Shown here piece by piece: positions 1 to 6,312 of a stretch of 12,774 nucleotides of DNA (the stretch's first letter is position 1; each line of letters starts with the position of its first letter). The DNA lies in the NCBI GenBank assembly GCA_022616595.1, contig JAKEEL010000103.1, positions 1-12,774 of the forward strand, given 5' to 3'. The notes under the pieces are model-generated. The model saw only the letters and a list, made by a program, of their open reading frames with translations, was not told where the DNA came from and did not search any database. Origin of the DNA: Methylococcaceae bacterium. GTDB taxonomy: Bacteria; Pseudomonadota; Gammaproteobacteria; Methylococcales; UBA1147. Position numbers and translations under genes: made by a program.

Positions 1-377
1 CGCAGCCTGACGTCCCAGAACGAATCCGAGCGGGTCGTGCGCTCGACTTCGGTTTCGAATCGAATGTTTTCCCGGAGGCCGAATCGATCCGCATAGTCAC
101 TCATATACTTGTACACGGCTTCCTGCCCCGGATAGTCGGGAAGATCCTTATCCATCGGAAAATCCCGGAACCGGGACATCGGCTTGGAGGAAATCAGTCG
201 CGTCGATCGATACACCGCGCTGTGAGGCCGGCCGTATCCCCACAAACCGCCGACATCCGAATGCCGGTCGAAAACATCGAAGGCCAGCCCTTGCTCCCTG
301 AAGTTTTTCGCCACGGCGAGGCCCGAAGCACCGGCTCCAATCACGCAATAGCGCGCGGTACCTTGTTCAGATTCCAC
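1..377 (-). CDS. Flavin-containing monooxygenase (FMO) family protein, N-terminal part, runs off the left edge
   Basis: FMO-type enzymes use FAD and NADPH to oxygenate soft nucleophiles (N or S) or to do Baeyer-Villiger chemistry. About 125 codons are visible. The N-terminal FAD Rossmann motif is intact: CVIGAGASGL at residues 11-20, with G14, G16 and G19. Strand beta2 ends at D37, where many FMOs have Glu, followed by the family-typical DVGGLW at 41-46. The next stretch (YRSTRLISSK at 56-65, then RDFPMDKDLPDYP at 71-83) follows the usual FMO order. The NADPH-binding half and the FMO fingerprint lie outside the window, so the substrate cannot be judged. I chose GTG at 377-375 because GAGAGGA (389-383) lies 5 nt upstream and no ATG precedes the Rossmann motif. 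A TTGACG/CAGAAT promoter lies about 60 nt upstream. It is divergent from the propeller gene at 739. Family assignment is confident; function is open. Confidence 0.85.
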   Translation of the reverse strand, partial: MESEQGTARYCVIGAGASGLAVAKNFREQGLAFDVFDRHSDVGGLWGYGRPHSAVYRSTRLISSKPMSRFRDFPMDKDLPDYPGQEAVYKYMSDYADRFGLRENIRFETEVERTTRSDSFWDVRL

Positions 378-441
378 CAGAGTCCTCTCGTTCAGGATAG
401 TTCGAATAATCGGAGGGTGCGAAGCCCTTCCGTCAGGCGTC

Positions 442-470
442 ATTCTGGGATTTCGTATACGATCCGTCAA
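442..470 (-). promoter_or_regulatory. Candidate sigma70 promoter for the FMO gene
   Basis: On the minus strand, TTGACG (470-465) is a 5/6 match to the -35 consensus. After a 17-nt spacer comes CAGAAT (447-442), a 4/6 match to -10. The predicted start near 435 gives a leader of about 58 nt ahead of the GTG start. The spacer contains the perfect 10-bp palindrome TCGTATACGA (453-462), a possible repressor site. Only the sequence match supports this. Confidence 0.45.
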
Positions 471-633
471 CCGCATGGGTGTGCCGAGCCATTTCGATCG
501 GGAGATGCCCGGGCCCGCAAGTCGGATGGGCTACCAGCCATCGGCTTATGGAGTATCGTTGGTGTTGATGCTGCAGGTTAGCTCGCTGGCACTACGGTTT
601 TTGCAAAGAACAGGCTATGATAGCCAGCGATTT

Positions 634-662
634 TTGCCTCTATCCTGAACCTGAAATAAAAT
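634..662 (+). promoter_or_regulatory. Candidate sigma70 promoter for the propeller gene
   Basis: TTGCCT (634-639, 4/6 match to -35), a 17-nt spacer and TAAAAT (657-662, 5/6 match to -10) sit about 77 nt before the ATG at 739. The predicted start is near 669. A palindrome (613-625) lies just upstream of the -35, where an activator could bind. Confidence 0.45.
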
Positions 663-738
663 CTGTTGTTTCTTATCCGCATCGCGAACGGTGCGCTGCG
701 TACCTCGGTAGATTCTACAACGTATTTTCAAAATAAAA

Positions 739-1734
739 ATGAAATTCGTCGTCTCCTATCCCCAGACCAACTGGGACTACGTGAAATTCAGGCTGAACCG
801 GATCATCCGCGGCGAGGACCGGTCGAACGACGTGTTCAAGGGCTCGATGGGCGGGAAAATCCAGTTGTTCGAGCACGACGGGAGTCTCGGCGGAATCCGG
901 TCGCTCGGCGAAATTCATCGCGACAAGCCCTTCGGGACTCAGTATGTCGAAGGCGAGGGATTGTATTTTTTGACCGGGCTTCCGTGCCCCGAAGACGGGA
1001 TTCCGGCGAACGAACACATCGTCCGGCTCAATGAACACGGACAGATCGACCTGGAGATTCGAAGTCCTTTGTTCTCGCAACTGCGTTCGATCCGGCGCAC
1101 CGAAAACGGCCTGCTCGTGACTTCCAGCGGAGTCGATGCGATTCTCGAGGTCGATTTCGAAGGGAATATCTTATGGTCCTGGTGGGCGACGGAACACGGC
1201 TACAACCTGGCGCACGGCGGCGGGACCCGGGTCGTCGATAAGACCATCGATCACCGCTTGAAATGCTATCCGGGCCGGTTGCAGACGACGCACATGAATT
1301 CGGCGATCGTCGATCCTTATGATCCGTCGAAAATCATCACCGTGCTGTTCTATCAGGGAGCACTCGCAAGGATCGACCGGGAAACGCTGAAAACCGAGGT
1401 GATCGTCGAGGGACTCTCGGGCCCGCATCATATCAGGCCGCATTCGAGGGGCTACATGCTTTCCAATTCCCGCAAAGGCCAGGTCATTCTGTTCGACCGG
1501 GATTTCCAGCCCATCGAAACCATACAGGCGACCAACCGTTATTTCCCGGTGAAATGGGTGCAGGATGCGATCGAAACCCCGTTCGGAACCCATCTGATCG
1601 CGGACTGCAATACCTTCCGGCTGCGCGATCGCTTGGCGTCCGGCGAAGAAAGAACCTTTAAAACCCATCTGCCGAACCGGATCTTTCAAATCGAACCGGT
1701 TCCCGATTGGTTCGCGCTGCCGGCTGCGATCTAA
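739..1734 (+). CDS. Beta-propeller-like protein with arylsulfotransferase (ASST)-like motifs, cytoplasmic
   Basis: The 331-residue protein has no signal peptide or membrane segment. It is built of repeating beta-strand pairs of the propeller type, for example AILEVDFEGNILWSWW (about 137-152), GALARIDRETLKTEV and GQVILFDRDFQPIE. Two features resemble bacterial arylsulfotransferases: a THMNSA segment with H185-x-N187 on a blade edge, and a second conserved-looking His pair in SGPHHIRP (H230, H231). Bacterial AssT is periplasmic and much longer (about 570-600 residues), so this protein is at best a short, non-secreted relative; a gluconolactonase- or NHL-like propeller is an alternative. I do not recognise a specific family. 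The ATG at 739 is the only ordinary start after an in-frame stop at 709-711; its ribosome-binding site is poor. It is divergent from an FMO gene, which suggests but does not prove a shared small-molecule pathway. Confidence 0.75.
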   Translation: MKFVVSYPQTNWDYVKFRLNRIIRGEDRSNDVFKGSMGGKIQLFEHDGSLGGIRSLGEIHRDKPFGTQYVEGEGLYFLTGLPCPEDGIPANEHIVRLNEHGQIDLEIRSPLFSQLRSIRRTENGLLVTSSGVDAILEVDFEGNILWSWWATEHGYNLAHGGGTRVVDKTIDHRLKCYPGRLQTTHMNSAIVDPYDPSKIITVLFYQGALARIDRETLKTEVIVEGLSGPHHIRPHSRGYMLSNSRKGQVILFDRDFQPIETIQATNRYFPVKWVQDAIETPFGTHLIADCNTFRLRDRLASGEERTFKTHLPNRIFQIEPVPDWFALPAAI

Positions 1735-1787
1735 CCATCCCGGAGAGCTTTCGGCACCCTGAAGCAGGAACGAAACGACTTCCGAAT

Positions 1788-1824
1788 GATGCGCTTCGTG
1801 CCTCAGCGCATCCTACGTTTCTTT
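1788..1824 (+). terminator. Palindromic REP/terminator-like element after the propeller gene
   Basis: GATGCGCT (1788-1795) and AGCGCATC (1805-1812) form a perfect 8-bp stem with a 9-nt loop, followed after a few bases by a T-rich stretch (GTTTCTTTT, 1817-1825). It begins 54 nt after the stop at 1734. The stem could terminate the upstream transcript. Its composition and position also resemble dispersed intergenic palindromes of proteobacteria. The T-tract is interrupted, so terminator strength is doubtful. Confidence 0.35.
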
Positions 1825-1868
1825 TAACCGCCCCGCCTTGGTATTCTCACAGTGGGAAACAGCACTTT

Positions 1869-1897
1869 TTGCCCCGGCCCGAATCGGGCTCTATACT
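1869..1897 (+). promoter_or_regulatory. Candidate sigma70 promoter for the MoxR-DUF58-TgpA unit
   Basis: TTGCCC (1869-1874, 4/6), an exact 17-nt spacer and TATACT (1892-1897, 5/6) precede the MoxR ATG at 1935. The predicted start near 1904 gives a leader of about 30 nt. This argues against using any start codon upstream of 1935, although that frame stays open further upstream. Confidence 0.55.
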
Positions 1898-1934
1898 TGG
1901 CAGAGCCGCCATCAATGCGCATTCAAGACTTTCG

Positions 1935-2849
1935 ATGCATGACAAACTCAATCAACTGATCGAAACCGCGGGCCGGATCGTCCTCGGGAAGGAAAACCAG
2001 ATACGCCTGGCCTTGTGTTGTATTCTGGCCAAGGGTCACCTTTTGATCGAGGATATTCCCGGTGTCGGTAAAACGACGCTTGCGCACACGCTGGCCCGCT
2101 TGTTCGGGCTTCATTTCCAGCGGATACAGTTTACCAGCGACCTCCTGCCCGCGGATATTCTCGGGTCGAACGTCTTCGATGCCAGGAACCATGCTTTCGA
2201 GTTCCATCCGGGGCCGATTTTCAGCGAAATGATCCTGGCCGATGAAATCAACCGCTCGCCTCCAAAAGCTCAGAGCGCTTTGTTGGAAGCCATGGAGGAG
2301 CGTCAGGTGACAATCGATGGGGAAACGCACCGGCTGCCGAAGCCTTTCTTCGTGATCGCAACGCAAAACCCGAACGAACAAATCGGGACCTTTCCGTTAC
2401 CCGAATCCCAACTCGACCGGTTCCTGATGAAAATCGAATTGGGTTATCCCGATCGGCAGGCGGAACGGTCGCTGTTGCAGGGAGCCGAGCGCCATCGGTT
2501 GATCGAGTCGCTGCCCGTATGTCTTCCGGCCGAGCAGTTGCAAAAGGCTCAGGCCACGGTCTGTGAGGTCCACAGTTCGGAAGCTATACTCGATTACCTG
2601 CAATCGATTCTGGCCTTCAGCCGCGGCTACTCCGAGTATCCGCTCGGATTGTCGCCCCGAGCCGGGCTGGCGCTGCTCAGCGCGTCCAAAGCGCGGGCGT
2701 TTCTGGAAGGCCGCGATTTCCTGTTACCCGAGGATATCCAATCGGTGATCGCCGCGGTTGCAGGACACAGACTCCGCACTTCCGAAAGCGGCAACGTCCG
2801 TTCAGCCTCGGTGGTTGCTCCGATTCTTGAAGGGGTTGCGATCCCTTGA
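1935..2849 (+). CDS. MoxR-family AAA+ ATPase
   Basis: MoxR proteins are AAA+ chaperone-like ATPases encoded beside DUF58 or von Willebrand-type proteins; they are thought to activate or assemble their partners. The 304-residue protein has all core elements: Walker A IPGVGKTT (41-48, K46), Walker B MILADE (99-104, D103/E104), sensor 1 ATQNP (142-146, N145), arginine finger in the QLDRF segment (R162), and sensor 2 SPRAG (240-244, R242). The C-terminal lid helices end in the typical VVAPILEGV. Length fits the family (about 300-330). I start at ATG 1935 because the protein then begins just before the family's conserved N-terminus (QLIETAGRIVLGKE) and a promoter lies at 1869-1897. The frame is open further upstream, but that stretch overlaps the REP-like element and looks non-coding. 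First gene of a unit with DUF58 and TgpA; its stop codon lies inside an attenuator-like structure. Confidence 0.95.
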   Translation: MHDKLNQLIETAGRIVLGKENQIRLALCCILAKGHLLIEDIPGVGKTTLAHTLARLFGLHFQRIQFTSDLLPADILGSNVFDARNHAFEFHPGPIFSEMILADEINRSPPKAQSALLEAMEERQVTIDGETHRLPKPFFVIATQNPNEQIGTFPLPESQLDRFLMKIELGYPDRQAERSLLQGAERHRLIESLPVCLPAEQLQKAQATVCEVHSSEAILDYLQSILAFSRGYSEYPLGLSPRAGLALLSASKARAFLEGRDFLLPEDIQSVIAAVAGHRLRTSESGNVRSASVVAPILEGVAIP

Positions 2850-3876
2850 AATACGCAACATTTTTTTTGATGTCCCACTTCCGAAACTACCTTTGTCCAG
2901 CGTCAAACCACTGTACCGCGCTCCGACCAGGCTTGCACTGAAGGAACGTTTCAGTCTCCATCGCTTCACGCGCGGTGAGAAAGCGAGCAGCGAAGCCATT
3001 GTCCTGTCTCACCGGCGTATTTTCATTTTGCCGACCAAAGCCGGTTTTTTCTGCGGAATCACGCTCGCCATCATGCTGCTGGCCTCGATCATCTACAACA
3101 ACAATCCGGGGTTTATACTGACCTTTCTACTCGGCAGCGTCTGTCTCGTTTCCATCCTGCACAATTTTCGATCCCTGACCGGGCTTTGCGTAAGCCTTGA
3201 GCGCAGCGCGCCGGTATTCGCCGGAGAAACCGCGCGCGCCCTGGTCCGCATCGAAAATCCCTCGGGCTCAAGCCGTTTGAATCTCGAAGTTGCCTTGAAA
3301 GGACAGCCTCCGGTCAGGGATTTCATAGCCGCGCGATCGCTGAGCACTGTGGAACTTCCGTTGAAAACTTCGAGGCGGGGCTGGCTGAACCCCGGCACCA
3401 TCACATTGAGCAGCCGGTATCCGCTCGGGCTGTTCAAGGCCTGGTCTCCGCTTAACTTTTCCCGATCGATCCTGGTCTACCCGAAGCCCGCAAGCCAATC
3501 GATCACCCTTAAAGCCCGCCAGACGACCAGTCAGGGACAGGCGTGGAGCCGATTGCAGGATAGCGAGGAGTTCAGCGGATTGGACCACTATCGGAGCGGC
3601 GATTCGCTGCGTAAGATTCACTGGAAAGCCTACGCAAAAGGCCACGGTCTGATGGTCAAGCAATTCAGCGGGGAGGCGATCGCCGATCTTTACTTCGATC
3701 TCGATCAGACCCCGGGGAACACGCTCGAGGAGCGCATCAGCCGAGTGTGCCGTGCGATTCTCGATGCCGAACGCTCGGGACTTCAGTACGGCTTCAGGCT
3801 GCCGGGTTTCGAGAAAAAACCGGGGAGCGGCGAACAGCACCGCAGTGCCTGCCTGAAAGCCCTGGCGCTTCATTGA
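2758..3876 (+). CDS. DUF58 domain-containing membrane-anchored protein
   Basis: DUF58 proteins are encoded with MoxR ATPases and often transglutaminases; they have a membrane anchor plus a domain related to von Willebrand factor A. From the outermost possible start (TTG 2758) there are 372 residues: two membrane helices (about 96-113 and 118-134) preceded by the family-typical SHRRIFILPTKAG, a beta-rich region (about 145-245), and the DUF58 signature YRSGDSLRKIHWKAYAKG (278-295; R279, G281, W289, K290). The start is uncertain. An in-frame TGA at 2746-2748 limits it, and there is no ATG or GTG before the membrane helices, only TTG codons at 2758, 2815, 2827, 2836 and 2893. The 2758 start would overlap MoxR by 92 nt. 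TTG 2893 would give 327 residues, closer to family length, and lies after the T8 tract. None has a good ribosome-binding site. TgpA follows after 10 nt. Confidence 0.88.
   Translation: MQDTDSALPKAATSVQPRWLLRFLKGLRSLEIRNIFFDVPLPKLPLSSVKPLYRAPTRLALKERFSLHRFTRGEKASSEAIVLSHRRIFILPTKAGFFCGITLAIMLLASIIYNNNPGFILTFLLGSVCLVSILHNFRSLTGLCVSLERSAPVFAGETARALVRIENPSGSSRLNLEVALKGQPPVRDFIAARSLSTVELPLKTSRRGWLNPGTITLSSRYPLGLFKAWSPLNFSRSILVYPKPASQSITLKARQTTSQGQAWSRLQDSEEFSGLDHYRSGDSLRKIHWKAYAKGHGLMVKQFSGEAIADLYFDLDQTPGNTLEERISRVCRAILDAERSGLQYGFRLPGFEKKPGSGEQHRSACLKALALH
2835..2868 (+). terminator. Terminator/attenuator-like stem plus U8 at the MoxR-DUF58 junction
   Basis: GTTGCG (2835-2840) and CGCAAC (2854-2859) form a perfect 6-bp stem (four G-C pairs) with a 13-nt loop. 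One A follows, then eight uninterrupted T's (2861-2868). The MoxR stop codon (2847-2849) lies in the loop, so a ribosome finishing MoxR would cover the stem. The large loop weakens it. Partial read-through control of the two downstream genes is an inference. Confidence 0.4.
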
Positions 3877-3886
3877 CCCGGAATCG

Positions 3887-5851
3887 ATGTTGACGCAAGA
3901 AAACCAGGCCCCGGAAAAGTCGGCAACCTTATTTACCCTGCTGGTCACCCTGCTGGTTGCCCTCCCGCATGTTTTCCACGTTCCTCATTCGATTTTCGTC
4001 TTCTTTATCGGCCTGCTCGGTTATCGGCTTGCCGGCATCCGGAAACCCTCGCTACCGATGGGGAAAACACCGCTTTTGGGATTCACGGGTTGCGGATTGG
4101 GCCTTCTTAGCTTCGAACACGGAACCCTGCTCGGGCTTGAAGCGGGAACCAGCTTTTTCCTGGTGTCGCTGGGTCTGAAAATGCTTGAACTGAAACGGGT
4201 TCGGGATCTTTATCTGATTGTTTTCCTGTGTTTCTTCGTGGCCATCACGCAATTTCTGCATACCCAGTCGGTGCTGATGATTTTTTATATCGTGCTGACG
4301 ACCTGTCTGCTCGTGACAGCTCTGGTCGGGCTTTCCACGGGATCGATCCTGCCCTTGAAGCGGCGCGTGAAGCTGTCTACCGTCCTGGTTTTACAAGCCA
4401 TTCCGATCGCGATTATTCTGTTCCTGCTGTTTCCAAGAATTTCCGCTCCCCGCATCGGGCTCGCATCGCCGGCGGGAGCCGCTCGAAGCGGGCTCAGCGA
4501 TTCCATGCAACCGGGTGAAATCAGCCGGCTCAGCCAATCTTCCGAAGTGGCTTTCCGCGTCGACTTCAAGGGCAATCCGCCGCCGGTCCGGGATCGCTAT
4601 TGGAGGGGCCCGGTTTTCTGGCACACCGACGGCTCGCGATGGACGCCGGTTGACCACCCGTCGGGTTCCGCGTACCCGGTCGATCTGTCAGGACCGAAGT
4701 TCCGCTATCAAGTCACCTTGGAGCCACACGGACGGCGTTGGCTTTTCGCGTTGGATCTTCCCGCAAACAAGCCGCCCGGAAGCAGCCTCACCCCGGAGTT
4801 CCTGCTGCTGAACGGCAAAGCCGTGACCGAACGGATCTCCTATTCGCTGATTTCCGTCCCGCGATACAACACCGGTTCCCTGAACGAAACCGAACGCGCA
4901 CTGGGCCTGCAGTTACCCGGCCACCCTTCCTCACGAATTGCCGCGTTGGTGGGTCGATGGCAAAAGCCGGAAACCCCACCACAAGCTGTCGTACAGAAAG
5001 CATTGGACTATTTTCACGACGAGGAATTTTTTTATAGCCTTTCACCTCCCCTGTATCCGAAAAACCCGATCGAATCTTTTCTGTTCGAATCAAAACGCGG
5101 ATTCTGCGAGCACTTCGCGAGCGCTTTCGTATACCTGATGCGGGCCGCGAAAATACCGGCCAGGATCGTGACCGGCTATCAGGGCGGGGAATTCAACACG
5201 CTCGGCCGCTTTCTGGAAGTCCGGCAATTCGACGCCCATGCCTGGGCGGAAGTCTGGCTCGCGAATCGCGGCTGGGTGCGGGTCGACCCGACCGCGGCCG
5301 TGGCCCCTGAAAGAATCGAACAAGGGTTCGAGGCCTTCAGGCAGCAAGAGCCGGGAACTTTCGGCCTCGGGACGCTGAGTCTGGTCGAATCGCTTGGTAT
5401 TTTTCAAAACATTCGCTTCGCCTGGGCGAGTCTGGACCATGCCTGGCACCAATGGGTCTTATCCTACAACGCGTTCAATCAACATGAATTACTCTCGCGA
5501 TTCGGATTGGCAGACCTGAGAAGCATGGTTCTCAGCCTGACTGGGGCGCTTGCATTCTGCCTGGTCTTAACCGCGTTCACCCTGCTGAAACCCGCGCCGG
5601 CGAAAGCCGACAAAGGGCTTTCGCTCTATTTACGGTTTTGCCGGAAATTGGCCAGGACCGGATTCAAAAGACGAGACAACGAGGGCGCCTTCGATTTTGC
5701 GCGGAGAGTCATCCGCGAGCGCCCGGAGCTTGGCCCTCAAATTCTTCGGATCACCGGGCTCTACCATAAAGTCCGCTATGGCAGATTCTATTCCAGTGAA
5801 GATCTGAACGACCTGGCACGCTCGATCCAGGGCTTGCGGATCAAGCCCTGA
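3887..5851 (+). CDS. tgpA: TgpA-type transmembrane transglutaminase-like protein (DUF3488, transglutaminase core, DUF4129)
   Basis: The Pseudomonas aeruginosa homologue TgpA has a periplasmic transglutaminase-like domain and is important for viability; its natural substrate is not settled. The 654-residue protein has the full architecture. An N-terminal block of hydrophobic helices (residues about 14-190, DUF3488) is followed by a soluble region. The transglutaminase core has all three triad positions: C407 in GFCEHFASAF, H451 in DAHAWAEVW and D467 in VRVDPT. One membrane helix follows (about 544-567), then a C-terminal cytoplasmic DUF4129-like tail (about 575-650). Length matches the family (about 650-680). 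ATG 3887 follows the DUF58 stop by 10 nt with a short GGA upstream, so translation is probably coupled. It is the last gene of the unit; its stop is only 14 nt from the end of the convergent nfeD gene. Confidence 0.94.
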   Translation: MLTQENQAPEKSATLFTLLVTLLVALPHVFHVPHSIFVFFIGLLGYRLAGIRKPSLPMGKTPLLGFTGCGLGLLSFEHGTLLGLEAGTSFFLVSLGLKMLELKRVRDLYLIVFLCFFVAITQFLHTQSVLMIFYIVLTTCLLVTALVGLSTGSILPLKRRVKLSTVLVLQAIPIAIILFLLFPRISAPRIGLASPAGAARSGLSDSMQPGEISRLSQSSEVAFRVDFKGNPPPVRDRYWRGPVFWHTDGSRWTPVDHPSGSAYPVDLSGPKFRYQVTLEPHGRRWLFALDLPANKPPGSSLTPEFLLLNGKAVTERISYSLISVPRYNTGSLNETERALGLQLPGHPSSRIAALVGRWQKPETPPQAVVQKALDYFHDEEFFYSLSPPLYPKNPIESFLFESKRGFCEHFASAFVYLMRAAKIPARIVTGYQGGEFNTLGRFLEVRQFDAHAWAEVWLANRGWVRVDPTAAVAPERIEQGFEAFRQQEPGTFGLGTLSLVESLGIFQNIRFAWASLDHAWHQWVLSYNAFNQHELLSRFGLADLRSMVLSLTGALAFCLVLTAFTLLKPAPAKADKGLSLYLRFCRKLARTGFKRRDNEGAFDFARRVIRERPELGPQILRITGLYHKVRYGRFYSSEDLNDLARSIQGLRIKP

Positions 5852-5865
5852 AATGCGTGAACGCC

Positions 5866-6309
5866 TCAATCGATCGTTTCGACGATCAATACCACACCGT
5901 CCACCGAAACCACCCTGACCCGGGTCCTGGCCGGACAGTCGGGTCCCCGGACTTTCCACAGGGAATGATCGATACTGGTTTTTCCGTAGCCATCGGATAT
6001 CGGAGCGTCCAGCGTGAGAACCCGGCCGATGTACTGGGCGCTGCGTTGATTCAACAGGGGTTGATCCGATTCCTCGGTATTTTTTTTCAGATGGATCCGC
6101 CAGGCCACCACGCTGACCACTGAAAAAACCGAAAAACACAGAATCTGGATTTCCCAGCTCAGGCTCGGTATCAAGCCGACCACCGCTCCGATCACGATCG
6201 CGGCGACTCCCATCCACAGGAAGAAAGTGCCCGGCGCGAATAATTCCAGGATCATCAGCACTACGGCGAAAACCCACCAGTACCAGAACTCGATGTCGAA
6301 GTTTTCCAT
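5866..6309 (-). CDS. Short NfeD-family membrane protein (YbbJ-like)
   Basis: NfeD proteins pair with SPFH/stomatin proteins; E. coli has the same pair as qmcA-ybbJ. The 147-residue protein has three membrane helices (about 10-27, 30-47 and 54-72) with the usual LELFAPGTFFLWMG segment, then a C-terminal OB-fold domain (about 90-147) with the conserved IGRVLTLDAPISDGYGK and a GPDCPARTRVRVV strand region. It is the short form: the ClpP-like serine-protease domain of long NfeD proteins is absent, and nothing suggests truncation. ATG 6309 lies 3 nt after the qmcA stop, so it is almost certainly translated from the same transcript as the SPFH, M48 and DUF898 genes. Its role is probably as partner or stabiliser of the SPFH oligomer in the inner membrane. 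Confidence 0.93.
   Translation of the reverse strand: MENFDIEFWYWWVFAVVLMILELFAPGTFFLWMGVAAIVIGAVVGLIPSLSWEIQILCFSVFSVVSVVAWRIHLKKNTEESDQPLLNQRSAQYIGRVLTLDAPISDGYGKTSIDHSLWKVRGPDCPARTRVRVVSVDGVVLIVETID
5872..5887. terminator. Small hairpin at the convergent tgpA/nfeD ends
   Basis: GATCGT (5872-5877), TTCG loop (5878-5881) and ACGATC (5882-5887) form a perfect 6-bp stem with a tetraloop. It starts 20 nt after the tgpA stop and lies inside the last codons of nfeD. There is no T-tract on either side, so it may only define the 3' end of one or both transcripts. Weak evidence. Confidence 0.25.
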
Positions 6310-6312
6310 ACG

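Larger units (their letters stand above)
378..738. other. Divergent intergenic region between FMO and propeller gene
   Basis: This 361-nt stretch shows no convincing gene on either strand. It holds one promoter candidate for each flanking gene, a 10-bp palindrome inside the FMO promoter (453-462), and a 13-nt palindrome with a one-base centre (613-625) flanked by two TTTTTGC copies (598-604 and 631-637). Short open frames crossing it are antisense extensions of the neighbours and carry no recognisable protein signature. Confidence 0.6.

Noticed and set aside
1707..1934. In-frame open extension upstream of the MoxR ATG
   Set aside because: It lacks a family match, crosses the palindromic element and the promoter candidate, overlaps the propeller gene end, and MoxR homologues start near 1935.
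2870..2941. 23-codon mini open frame after the T8 tract as a leader peptide
   Set aside because: No ribosome-binding site and no regulatory codon run; likely chance.
3268..3948. 226-codon open frame on the minus strand inside the DUF58 gene
   Set aside because: Antisense to clearly conserved DUF58 sequence; arginine- and alanine-rich composition typical of a shadow frame, with no domain.
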